This document shows, one piece after another, positions 14,966-23,042 of a DNA stretch of 64,000 nt. The stretch lies in assembly GCA_021789995.1 (NCBI GenBank), contig JAJYIQ010000001.1:248001-312000 (forward strand). Direction: 5' to 3'. Each line of letters begins with the position of its first letter. Within the stretch, counting starts at the first letter, position 1. Below the pieces are notes generated by a model that worked only from the letters and a program-made list of their open reading frames with translations, was not told where the DNA came from and searched no databases. This DNA comes from a bacterium (lineage in GTDB: Bacteria > Patescibacteriota > Microgenomatia > UBA1406 > GWC2-37-13). The translations under genes and the position numbers were made by a program.

Positions 14966-17286
14966 TCTGGGTTGACCGGGAAGTAAAAAAAATCAAAGAA
15001 CGCAGTTTACACCGAGCTGGGCGAGGTGAATGGGTGGACGATATGAAAACACCCTCCGGCCGCATCCATGTCGGATCACTGCGGGGTGTCGTCATTCATG
15101 ATTTGGTCTATAAGGCGTTGGCGGAACAAGGCGTCAACGCCCATTTTTCTTATGTTTTTAATAACATGGATCCGATGGACGGGATGCCGGCATATCTCGA
15201 TAAAAACAAATGGCAAAAATACATGGGTTTTCCTTTGTGCAAAATCCCATCGCCCGAGCCGGGATTTGATAATTTCGCCCATTATTATGCCAGTGAATTT
15301 ATTCAGGTATTTAGTTCGATCAATTGCCATCCGCAAATCATCTGGTCAATTGATCTTTATCGGTCAGGCAAAATGAATGTCCTCATAAAATTGGTTTTGG
15401 ATAATGCCGACAAAGTCCGGGAAATTTATAAAAAAGTCGCCAAAACGGAAAAACCGGCCGACTGGTTTCCTTATAGCCCGATCTGTCAGAAATGCGGCAA
15501 GATCGGTACCACCCGCGTTTATAAATGGGATGGGCAATATGTTTATTACCGTTGCGAACCGAACATGGTCGAATGGGCGCAGGGTTGCGGTCACGAAGGT
15601 AAAGTGGAACCGGTGAATGAAAACGGGAAATTACCGTGGAAACTTGACTGGCCTGCCCACTGGAAAACAATCGGCATTACCATCGAAAGCTCCGGTAAAG
15701 ACCATATGTCGGCCGGCGGTTCTTATGATTTATCATCACATATCTGTCGCGAGATTTTAAATTACGAAGCGCCCGATGCTTTAGGCGGTTACGAATGGTT
15801 TACGATTGGCGGTCGGAAAATGTCGTCCTCCAAAGGCATCGGTACATCCGCCAAAGAAGCGTCACAGATTTTGCCGCCGGATGTCTTCCGTTTCCTTTTG
15901 GTGCGGACGCCAAAAGACACGCATCTCGATTTTAATCCTGAAGGCGAAACAATTCTCAATTTATTTGACGATTACGATCGCTGCCTCAATGCTTATTTTG
16001 CCAAATTGGAAAATAATATTCCGAAAAGCAAACAGGGGGAAGTCATGCTCGACTTTGCCCGGATTGCCGAACTTTCCTCTGTCCGGCCGATGCCTTTGGC
16101 GCGAATGCTTCCCCCCCGCTTCCGGACAATCGTCAATTTGCTAAAAAACAAAACCGATATTGCCGATTATTTTATGAAACAGAAAAAAGCGGCATTAACG
16201 GTTGAAGAAAAGCAAATGCTTGATGAACGGATTAAATACGCCAAATTGTATCTATCCAATCATGCGATTAACAAAAACGAAAAATCCGATTTCCAAACCA
16301 CCGCTAACCAAATAAAGTCTTTAACAGAATTACGCGATCGCGTAATTCTGTTAAAGAATCCTACTCAAGAAAATCTGCAAACAATCATTTTTTCAGTTAT
16401 AAAAAAAACGAATATTTCCCCTCAATCATTTTTCCAAGCTTTTTACCAGATGCTGACCGGCAAAGATTTTGGACCGAAAGCAGCCGATCTAATATTAGAT
16501 TTGGGGATAGAAAACGTAATTGGCAAATTATCCGGCGGACAGCAATCGACAAACGCTGGACAGGATAGCAAAACAAACCGCTTACCGAATTTAAATGCTC
16601 CGCAAATTTTTTCTATTAATTCAACCGTTGTGCAAAAATATCCTTCAATCAGTGTCGGCATCGCCATGATTAAAAATGTCAAAATAAATAAAAACAATTC
16701 CGAATTGACCAAAAAGTTTGACGAATTTATTCATTCACAAGAAAACCTGACAACGGAAATCCTTGGCACTTATCCGGAAGTCAGAAGTTATCGGAAACTT
16801 TACAAAGAAATGGGTATCGATTGGCACTCCCGCCGGCCATCGCCGGAAGCATTATTACGACGGGTAGCCCAGAAAAAAAATCTTTATCGGATTAACGATT
16901 GCGTCGACGCTTATAATCTGATCGTTATGAAAAACCGTGTTTCCGTCGGCGCGTTTGACTTGGATAAAATAAAATTTCCAACCATTCTGAAATTTCCGAA
17001 AGAAGGCGACGAAATCTTATTGCACGGAGATAAAGAACCCACTAAATACAAATCAACGGAACTGGCGTATTTCGATCAGGCAGGCGGTTACAATATTGAC
17101 TTTAATTATCGCGATTCCCAACGGTCGCTGATAACCGACGAAACTATGAATTTACTAATAAATGTCGATGGCGTTTACGATATTTCCCGCGACATGGTGG
17201 AAAAAACTCTGCAGGAATCAATCGACGAAATTATCAAATACTGCGGCGGCGAAGTGACTAACACCGGTATAGTCTCTGCTACTTAA
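14962..17286 (+). CDS. lysS: Class I lysyl-tRNA synthetase fused to a B3/4 editing-type domain
   Basis: The 774-residue protein starts with class I LysRS: HVGS at 36-39, a zinc-finger-like insert (CQKC near 173 and a later 'QGCGHEG'), KMSSSK at 286-291 and the C-terminal anticodon-binding helices ending with 'LTGKDFGPKAADLILDLG' near 510. After a polar linker (about 520-545), residues 546-774 match the B3/4 domain of PheRS beta and its stand-alone relatives: 'YPSISVGIAMIKNV', 'RPSPEALLRRV', 'INDCVDAYNLIVM', 'VGAFDLDKI', 'FNYRDSQRSLIT' and 'KYCGGEV'. That domain hydrolyses mischarged tRNA or free amino-acid adducts in known cases. A 40-bp perfect palindrome lies inside the reading frame at residues 453-466. 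Confidence 0.95.
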   Translation: MIWVDREVKKIKERSLHRAGRGEWVDDMKTPSGRIHVGSLRGVVIHDLVYKALAEQGVNAHFSYVFNNMDPMDGMPAYLDKNKWQKYMGFPLCKIPSPEPGFDNFAHYYASEFIQVFSSINCHPQIIWSIDLYRSGKMNVLIKLVLDNADKVREIYKKVAKTEKPADWFPYSPICQKCGKIGTTRVYKWDGQYVYYRCEPNMVEWAQGCGHEGKVEPVNENGKLPWKLDWPAHWKTIGITIESSGKDHMSAGGSYDLSSHICREILNYEAPDALGGYEWFTIGGRKMSSSKGIGTSAKEASQILPPDVFRFLLVRTPKDTHLDFNPEGETILNLFDDYDRCLNAYFAKLENNIPKSKQGEVMLDFARIAELSSVRPMPLARMLPPRFRTIVNLLKNKTDIADYFMKQKKAALTVEEKQMLDERIKYAKLYLSNHAINKNEKSDFQTTANQIKSLTELRDRVILLKNPTQENLQTIIFSVIKKTNISPQSFFQAFYQMLTGKDFGPKAADLILDLGIENVIGKLSGGQQSTNAGQDSKTNRLPNLNAPQIFSINSTVVQKYPSISVGIAMIKNVKINKNNSELTKKFDEFIHSQENLTTEILGTYPEVRSYRKLYKEMGIDWHSRRPSPEALLRRVAQKKNLYRINDCVDAYNLIVMKNRVSVGAFDLDKIKFPTILKFPKEGDEILLHGDKEPTKYKSTELAYFDQAGGYNIDFNYRDSQRSLITDETMNLLINVDGVYDISRDMVEKTLQESIDEIIKYCGGEVTNTGIVSAT
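16318..16357. repeat. 40-bp perfect palindrome inside lysS
   Basis: Arms 16318-16337 and 16338-16357 are exact reverse complements with no spacer. The centre is GCGATCGC (16334-16341). The reading frame is maintained and encodes SLTELRDRVILLK in the helical C-terminal part of LysRS. In mRNA it would form a very stable hairpin, and in DNA a possible cruciform. Confidence 0.95.
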
Positions 17287-18004
17287 TTATGCCGTTAGCC
17301 AAACCCTTAAATGACTGCTTATTGGCGGAATTAAATGATAGCCCTCCAGCTATCATTTGCGTTAACGGAAACTGCACCAATTCATGCAACTCCCAGCGAA
17401 TCGGCAATTTCGGGATGATAAAATCATTATCCCAACCACCAACCGCATCCAAGCCACCAGCAACAGCCGAATGATCCCGCATATAATCAACTAGGTTAAC
17501 CATATCCAAGTTTGGATTAATAATCCCCTCATGTAAAACATATAAATATATATGTTCCACCTTGTCGTCAAAAACTACCACGCCGGTTTCCGATCTAATG
17601 TTCTTTCCCCGTTTACTCCAATAAAAATCGGCCATTTCCATTACTCCGGCCTCTGTACCGTCAGTATGAGCTTCCGGTTTACATAAAACCGAACCCTCCA
17701 CCACCTGATCGGAATCAGTGACAACATGCTTATGACTGATCTTCATCTCGCCATTATCCAATAATGGTTTCAGCGCTGTCTCTTTTGCCAAATCCACGTG
17801 TACCGGGTAGGGCCATCCATCACTGTAGTAAGGTATAATTATTCCGTTTTTCCTTGCCGTATCATATTCTTTTTCTCCTGTAGCCACTATATGAAGTTTG
17901 TGTTCATCCTTTTCAACCGCAAGCCCATATGTCCTCGCCAACTCCTGCTTTATCCTACTACCGCTTACAAGGCGGATATTGGGATCGTAATATGGTATTT
18001 CCAT
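17279..18004 (-). CDS. Conserved-looking orphan protein, unknown function
   Basis: The protein is 241 residues from the ATG at 18004 (MEIPYYDPN). An upstream ATG at 18037 is in frame, but a -10 box (18010-18015) lies between the two. No family was recognised. It is soluble, with no signal or transmembrane segment. Charged or polar phrases that might be functional are 'GEMKISHKHVVTDSDQVVEG', 'KPEAHTDGTEAGVMEMADFY' and 'DHSAVAGGLDAVGGWDND'. The His/Asp/Glu content would suit a metal site, but this is only a hint. Its stop overlaps the lysS stop on the other strand by 8 nt. Confidence 0.75.
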   Translation of the reverse strand: MEIPYYDPNIRLVSGSRIKQELARTYGLAVEKDEHKLHIVATGEKEYDTARKNGIIIPYYSDGWPYPVHVDLAKETALKPLLDNGEMKISHKHVVTDSDQVVEGSVLCKPEAHTDGTEAGVMEMADFYWSKRGKNIRSETGVVVFDDKVEHIYLYVLHEGIINPNLDMVNLVDYMRDHSAVAGGLDAVGGWDNDFIIPKLPIRWELHELVQFPLTQMIAGGLSFNSANKQSFKGLANGIIK

Positions 18005-18009
18005 AATTA

Positions 18010-18037
18010 ATTGTATATGATACTGTATGATAGTCAA
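18010..18037 (-). promoter_or_regulatory. Promoter of the orphan gene 17279-18004
   Basis: On the minus strand TTGACT (18037-18032) and TACAAT (18015-18010) are separated by 16 nt. Only 5 nt separate the -10 from the ATG at 18004, so the message is probably leaderless. Confidence 0.5.
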
Positions 18038-18064
18038 CCTAATTTTTATATAGGTCGAATACTG

Positions 18065-18070
18065 TATAAT
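18065..18070 (+). promoter_or_regulatory. -10 box of rdgB
   Basis: A perfect TATAAT ends 5 nt before the rdgB ATG at 18076. The -35 region is AT-rich with no good match. A leaderless message is implied. Confidence 0.45.
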
Positions 18071-18075
18071 TAATC

Positions 18076-18690
18076 ATGAAGAAATTATTACTCGCTACCC
18101 ACAACCGGGCAAAACTGCAGGAATTAAAAACCGGTGCCGCCGGATTGGTTTCGCAGAGTATCAAAATCCTCTCTCTATCGAACCTCAATATTACGACCGA
18201 ACCGGAGGAAACCGGAAAAACCTTTGAAGAAAATGCCTTAATTAAAGCCAGGTATTATGCTGAAAAAACCGGCCTGCCGACAATCGCCGATGACGGCGGA
18301 CTGGAAATTGAGATCCTAGACGGTGAGCCGGGTGTAAAATCAAAAAGATGGGTCGGCCATGAAGGGACGGACGAAGAGCTGATTACCTATACTTTGAAAA
18401 GACTAACCGGATTACCAAAGCAAAAACGAAAAGCGTATCTGTCCGTCTGTCTTTGTTATTTCGACCCTAAAACAAAAATGACTCTCTGTAAACAGGAAAA
18501 AATAAATGGTCATATTGCCGAAGTGCCAAGTGGCCGACCAACCAATGGCTATCCTTTTCGCGCCCTTTTTGTTGTTGATGAATTAGGGAAATATTATGAT
18601 GAATTAACGGAAGAAGAACATAATAAAATAAACCACCGGCTGAAAGCGCTGAAACGGCTGATAAACAATATAAAATATATGCTAAAATAA
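18076..18690 (+). CDS. rdgB: dITP/XTP pyrophosphatase (HAM1/RdgB family)
   Basis: RdgB hydrolyses non-canonical purine triphosphates (ITP, dITP, XTP) to the monophosphates and so keeps deaminated bases out of DNA and RNA. The 204-residue protein has the N-terminal 'LLATHNRAKLQELK' (SxNxxK-type nucleotide-binding motif with T for S), 'FEENALIKARYYAEKTGLPTIADDGGLEIE' with the catalytic acidic residues, and 'GRPTNGYPFRALFV' near 155. The usual 'SHR' near the C-terminus appears as 'NHRLKAL'. Length and motif order are normal. Confidence 0.93.
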   Translation: MKKLLLATHNRAKLQELKTGAAGLVSQSIKILSLSNLNITTEPEETGKTFEENALIKARYYAEKTGLPTIADDGGLEIEILDGEPGVKSKRWVGHEGTDEELITYTLKRLTGLPKQKRKAYLSVCLCYFDPKTKMTLCKQEKINGHIAEVPSGRPTNGYPFRALFVVDELGKYYDELTEEEHNKINHRLKALKRLINNIKYMLK

Positions 18691-18759
18691 TATTGTAGTG
18701 GAGTGATTTATCACTCCTGGATTAACAATTAAAGTGCGATAAATCGCACCACTACAATA
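18691..18759. repeat. Paired REP-like palindromes (BIME-type unit) before serS
   Basis: Two head-to-head units each begin with GTAG followed by a hairpin. On + the unit is GTAGT, then GGAGTGAT-TT-ATCACTCC (18700-18717). On - it is GTAGTG, then GTGCGAT-TT-ATCGCAC (18749-18734). The outer sequences TATTGTAGTGG (18691-18701) and CCACTACAATA (18749-18759) are also complementary. The layout matches bacterial REP/BIME elements mobilised by RAYT (TnpA-REP) proteins. Confidence 0.7.
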
Positions 18760-18764
18760 AAACA

Positions 18765-20027
18765 ATGCTTTCACTTGACTTCATCCGCAACAATCAACAG
18801 GCCGTTATAGCCGCCGCCAAAAATAAAAACCGTGTAATTGAATTGGACAAATTACTGCAGCTTGATGACGAACGAAGAAAAACTATACAGTCAATCCAGA
18901 CATTGCGGGAGGAAAGAAATAAATTACCAAAACAGAAACCTGATGAAACAACGATCAAACGCGGCAAAGAAATTAAAACTGCCCTTAAGGAATTGGAAAC
19001 CAAACATAACGAACTCACAACGAGCGTAAACAAGTTGCTTTCGGTCATTCCCAATGTTCCTCTGCCCGAAGTCCCTACCGGCCCGGATTCTTCCTGCAAT
19101 GTCGAAATCCGGAAATGGGGAGAAATTCCCCAATTCGATTTTTCCCCCAAATCTCACCTCGAACTGGGAAAGAGTCTCGATATTATCGATACCGAACGCG
19201 GTGCCAAAGTTTCCGGCTTCCGCGGCTATTTCCTTAAAAACGAAGGGGCGGTATTACATATTGCCAGTCTTTTTTATGTCTATCAAAAATTGATAAAAAA
19301 AGGCTATACTCCCCTGATCGCCCCGGCGATTGTTAAAGGATTCACTCTCTTTGGTTCCGGCCAATTACCCTGGGGAGAGCAAGAAGTATATAAATTAAAT
19401 GATGACGACGCTTATCTGGCCGGCACGGCCGAAGTCCCCGTCACTTCTTATTATTCGGGTGAAATCCTCCCGGAAAAAGATCTGCCGAAAAAATTTGTCG
19501 CCCTGTCCCCTTGTTTCCGGAAAGAAGCGGGTGCATATGGTAAAGATACCAAAGGCCTGTACCGGCTGCATGAGTTCTGGAAAATCGAACAGGTCATTAT
19601 CGGAAAAAATGATATTGAGGAAGCTAAAAAACTCCACGAAGAATTGCAGCAAAACGCCGAAGAAATTTTGCAGGATTTGCGGCTTCCCTACCGCGTTCTT
19701 TTGATGTGTACCGGCGACATGGGCGAACCGCAGATCAAAAAATATGATACCGAAACCTGGATGCCCTCAAGAAACGCTTACGGCGAAACTATGTCTAATT
19801 CTATCATGGGCGATTTTCAGACAAGAAGATTGAAAATAAAATACCGGAAAAAGGATGGGTCGACGGAATATTGTTATTCGTTCAATAACACAGCCTTAGC
19901 ATCGCCAAGAATATTGATCGCTATTCTTGAAAATTACCAACAAAAAGACGGGTCGATTAAAATACCCGACGTTCTTCAGAACTTGACCGGATTAAGGATG
20001 ATTGGTCGGAGTGGGACTCACATTTAA
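18765..20027 (+). CDS. serS: Seryl-tRNA synthetase
   Basis: SerRS charges tRNA-Ser (and tRNA-Sec where present). The 420-residue protein has the N-terminal long coiled coil that grips the tRNA variable arm (residues about 30-100, Lys/Glu-rich with 'TLREERNKLPKQ'), then the class II core: 'VSGFRGYFLKNEGA', motif 2 'LSPCFRKEAGAYGKDTKGL' with the following 'HEFWKIEQ', and motif 3 'NNTALASPRILIAILENYQ'. The ATG at 18765 lies 6 nt after TACAAT (18753-18758), which belongs to the upstream palindrome. Length and domains are normal. Confidence 0.97.
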   Translation: MLSLDFIRNNQQAVIAAAKNKNRVIELDKLLQLDDERRKTIQSIQTLREERNKLPKQKPDETTIKRGKEIKTALKELETKHNELTTSVNKLLSVIPNVPLPEVPTGPDSSCNVEIRKWGEIPQFDFSPKSHLELGKSLDIIDTERGAKVSGFRGYFLKNEGAVLHIASLFYVYQKLIKKGYTPLIAPAIVKGFTLFGSGQLPWGEQEVYKLNDDDAYLAGTAEVPVTSYYSGEILPEKDLPKKFVALSPCFRKEAGAYGKDTKGLYRLHEFWKIEQVIIGKNDIEEAKKLHEELQQNAEEILQDLRLPYRVLLMCTGDMGEPQIKKYDTETWMPSRNAYGETMSNSIMGDFQTRRLKIKYRKKDGSTEYCYSFNNTALASPRILIAILENYQQKDGSIKIPDVLQNLTGLRMIGRSGTHI

Positions 20028-22253
20028 GCTGGTATCACTGCACGCCGTTTTTTCCGTTCCTTTCAGAAAATATTCTTTCCGGCCGTAGTAACATTTCTTT
20101 GCCACCACATCATCAGGCTGGAGATACCACTGATTTCCGCCTCCATAATTTTTTAAAAGATACGTCATTACCCGGTGCCATATGGGGGCAGCACCGGTAA
20201 TTCCTGATGCCAATGCCTGATTCATCGGCGTATTGTCGTTATTACCTACCCAGACGATTACCAGAAAATCCGGCGTATAGCCGATTGTCCAGTTATCTTT
20301 TTTATTGTCGGTCGTCCCCGTTTTTACCGCCACTTTATAGCCGGGAATTTCCAAACCCGAATTGGTACCGAATTCCCATTGCCTGGCAAAATTATCCGAT
20401 AAAATGTCGGAAATAATATAAGTGATTCCTTCGTCGATTTCCCTGATTTTAAAAGGATGAAATTCTCGGGAAGAGACATCATTATTGCCGTCTATTTTTA
20501 AATAATAAGTCGGTGGAATTTTGTAGCCGCGGTTGGCGAGGACACCGTAGGCCGTTGCCATATCAAGCATGGTCACTTCTCCACCACCCAGCGTTAGTGA
20601 CAAACCATAATGGCTGGGATTGTCGGTCCATGTACTGATTCCCATCTTCTGGGCATAATCCAGGAAATTGGGCACGCCGATCGTATTTAACACTTTAACT
20701 GCCGGAATATTGAATGAATTAGCCAAAGCATACCTTAGCGGTACCTTACCGTGATATCGAAGATCATAATTGACCGGCTGGTACGGCGGTGCGCCAGCCG
20801 ATTGGAAAACGACAGGAGAATCATCAAGAATCGTGGCGGCTGTATATCCTTTTTGCAGGGCAAGCGAATACATTACCGGCTTTATCGAGCTGCCCGGCTG
20901 TCTTAAGGCAGTCGTGACATTAAAAGCTCCCGAAGGGGTGGCAAAGTAGTTGGCGCTTCCGACCATGGCCAGAATTTCGCCGGTCGAAGGCCGGGTAACC
21001 AGAACGGCTCCGTTTGTAATATTCAAATATTTGACTTTTGCCAACTCCTCATTAAGAATTTTTTCCGCTTCTTCCTGAATATCCAGATCCAGAGTGGTTG
21101 TCACTTTTAGTCCTCCCTCTTCCACCTGATTTATACCATAAGCGTTTTCTAATTGGGATTTAACGTAAAAAACAAAATGGGGTGCATGAATGGTGGTGGC
21201 CAATGGTTTAAAATCCAGCTGAGTATTGATGGCCTTTTCATACGTTTCCTTGTTAATATATTTTTGATCATACATCGCCTTGAGGACTTCGTTGCGGCGG
21301 GTAAGTGCCATTTGCGGATTACTATAAGGGGAATAAAGCGAAGGCGCCTGCGGTAATCCGGCGAGTGTTGCCGCTTCCACCAGCGTCAGATCCTTGGCGT
21401 CTTTGTCGAAATACAGTTTGGCTGCTTCCTCTATACCGTAAGATGCTCCGCCGTATGGTACCTGGTTGAGGTACATTTCAAGGATTTGATTTTTGGTAAA
21501 TAGTCTTTCCGCCCAGAGGGCAAGGATGATTTCTTTGATTTTTCGCTGGATTGTCCTGTCCGGCGTCAAAAGCGCCGTTTTAACCAGTTGTTGGGTAATC
21601 GTTGATCCACCCTGCAAATTTTTTTCGATGGCCATATCCCTGATGGCGCGGATTATGCCTGATGTTAGAGAAATGCCGCCGTGATGATAGAAATCCTTGT
21701 CTTCGATGGCAATTGTCGCCTGACCAACATAGGATGGCAGTTGGTTAAGGGTAACCGGTGTCCGGTTCTGGTCACGATAAATTTCATAGAGCAGCTTGCC
21801 GTTGCGGTCGTAAATATGAGTGGAAAGGGAATAATTGGTTTTTCCGATATTGGCCGGGTCCGGCAATGCCTCGACAAATCGATAAGATTGAAATGCAAAA
21901 AGAGCGATTAATGTCAATATCACTCCTAATGAAAAATACCGGAATTTCAGAAAGATACGTTTCGTAAAATGGAGTTTTGGCGATCTGATTTTTAACAATT
22001 TCATTTTTGGAAATTCAATTGAAGGAATTTTGACCGCCGGTAATTTGATTACGGGTAGTTTGATTACCGGGAAATGAATCTTCGGCAATTTAACTTTCGG
22101 AATTCTCCATTTCCTCGATGATTCGAAGATGACTATAAAATATTTTATGGGGAGAAATAACACTTTTTTCGCCAGTTCGCCGATACCAATAAAGAAAGAG
22201 ATTATTAGGTAAATCGCCTTAAAAAAATAGTGCGTCAGCAGGCTCTTTTTCAT
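19992..22253 (-). CDS. Class A penicillin-binding protein (PBP1a-type) with pentad-repeat N-terminus
   Basis: It polymerises and cross-links peptidoglycan. The protein is 753 residues from ATG 22253 (MKKSLLTHYF). Glycosyltransferase GT51 motifs are 'EDKDFYHHGG' and 'GGSTITQQLVK'. Transpeptidase motifs are SxxK in 'PGSSIKPVMY', SxN in 'NSFNIPAV' and 'KTGTTDN'. An unusual N-terminus precedes the main transmembrane helix (107-127): a hydrophobic stretch (about 9-45) and nine pentads of the form [ILF]-P-x-[IV]-[KHE] (residues 51-95). It is last in an operon with a sortase, an actin-like protein and a solute-binding protein. Confidence 0.95.
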   Translation of the reverse strand: MKKSLLTHYFFKAIYLIISFFIGIGELAKKVLFLPIKYFIVIFESSRKWRIPKVKLPKIHFPVIKLPVIKLPAVKIPSIEFPKMKLLKIRSPKLHFTKRIFLKFRYFSLGVILTLIALFAFQSYRFVEALPDPANIGKTNYSLSTHIYDRNGKLLYEIYRDQNRTPVTLNQLPSYVGQATIAIEDKDFYHHGGISLTSGIIRAIRDMAIEKNLQGGSTITQQLVKTALLTPDRTIQRKIKEIILALWAERLFTKNQILEMYLNQVPYGGASYGIEEAAKLYFDKDAKDLTLVEAATLAGLPQAPSLYSPYSNPQMALTRRNEVLKAMYDQKYINKETYEKAINTQLDFKPLATTIHAPHFVFYVKSQLENAYGINQVEEGGLKVTTTLDLDIQEEAEKILNEELAKVKYLNITNGAVLVTRPSTGEILAMVGSANYFATPSGAFNVTTALRQPGSSIKPVMYSLALQKGYTAATILDDSPVVFQSAGAPPYQPVNYDLRYHGKVPLRYALANSFNIPAVKVLNTIGVPNFLDYAQKMGISTWTDNPSHYGLSLTLGGGEVTMLDMATAYGVLANRGYKIPPTYYLKIDGNNDVSSREFHPFKIREIDEGITYIISDILSDNFARQWEFGTNSGLEIPGYKVAVKTGTTDNKKDNWTIGYTPDFLVIVWVGNNDNTPMNQALASGITGAAPIWHRVMTYLLKNYGGGNQWYLQPDDVVAKKCYYGRKEYFLKGTEKTACSDTSLNVSPTPTNHP
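21969..22103 (-). repeat. Nine pentapeptide repeats in the PBP
   Basis: The encoded protein reads IPKVK, LPKIH, FPVIK, LPVIK, LPAVK, IPSIE, FPKMK, LLKIR, SPKLH in unbroken phase. The alternating hydrophobic and basic pattern with Pro every fifth residue would form an extended, cationic, membrane-proximal rod. Confidence 0.85.
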
Positions 22254-22302
22254 GGCTAAGATTTTACCACATATTATAGGCCGCTGCAATCCGATTTCTC
22301 TA

Positions 22303-23040
22303 TCACAACGTTGACAGTTTCGCTTTTACTACCAGTCGTTTCCACCATGTACCGGGCGGAACACAAGTAATAAGCGTCAGATATGAATTATCGCTCTGCT
22401 GATCCAAAACCGAAATCTGATCGGGATTAATCACAAACATATCGTAAACTTCATATGTATATTGAAAATCACCGATATTAACTATGATTTTATCTCCTTT
22501 TTCCAGTGATGGCAAGTAGGTAAATATCGTTTTATAGTCTTTTGGGTTGTAAAGTTGCGGCAGGGTCGAATGACCAAATATAACCACATTTCCCGGTTCA
22601 CCCGGCAATGACTGCGGTAAATAATGAACCAGGCTTTTGGCTAAATCATCCCCACCGACAGTAACTGTTGCGTCTTTAATGTTCAATTTGGGGATTGATA
22701 AATAATATTGTTTGATATCCGAATTGATCGATAAAGACGATTGCGGTTTGGTTGGAAACCATAAATTTGCCTGGGTAAAATCCCGCAGATTATTCGAAAA
22801 TATGTTAAAACTGCCGAGAACCGAACCGGCCTGGGCCAAAGAAGTAACGTCACCCGATTTGGGAACAGGTGTTTGCATGTTGTTTTGGATGAAAAGCCGC
22901 GAGTATATTTCAAAGGAAACAATGGGATAAAACGACCAGAACAAAAGCAATGAACCGATAATCAGTGAAATATAGGAAAAATAGTTGACCATTTTTTTCT
23001 TCGGGGAAGGAATTCCCTTGATGTAATAATATAAAGCCAT
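22303..23040 (-). CDS. Sortase (transpeptidase that anchors surface proteins)
   Basis: The 245-residue protein has one transmembrane helix (about 20-40) and an extracytoplasmic sortase beta-barrel. The catalytic triad is visible: His157 in 'IFGHSTLP', Cys226 in 'LTLITCVPPG' and Arg235 in 'WWKRLVV'. The pattern is closest to class D/E-like or exosortase-independent housekeeping sortases; the class is not certain. A possible substrate with LPETG is encoded at 32 kb. It sits 2 nt after the actin-like gene and 49 nt before the PBP gene. Confidence 0.94.
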   Translation of the reverse strand: MALYYYIKGIPSPKKKMVNYFSYISLIIGSLLLFWSFYPIVSFEIYSRLFIQNNMQTPVPKSGDVTSLAQAGSVLGSFNIFSNNLRDFTQANLWFPTKPQSSLSINSDIKQYYLSIPKLNIKDATVTVGGDDLAKSLVHYLPQSLPGEPGNVVIFGHSTLPQLYNPKDYKTIFTYLPSLEKGDKIIVNIGDFQYTYEVYDMFVINPDQISVLDQQSDNSYLTLITCVPPGTWWKRLVVKAKLSTL

Positions 23041-23042
23041 AG

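Noticed and set aside
16334-16341. GCGATCGC as a HIP1 site like those of cyanobacteria
   Set aside because: HIP1 is abundant in cyanobacterial genomes; here this copy was noted only as the centre of the 40-bp palindrome, and no other sign of cyanobacterial origin exists.
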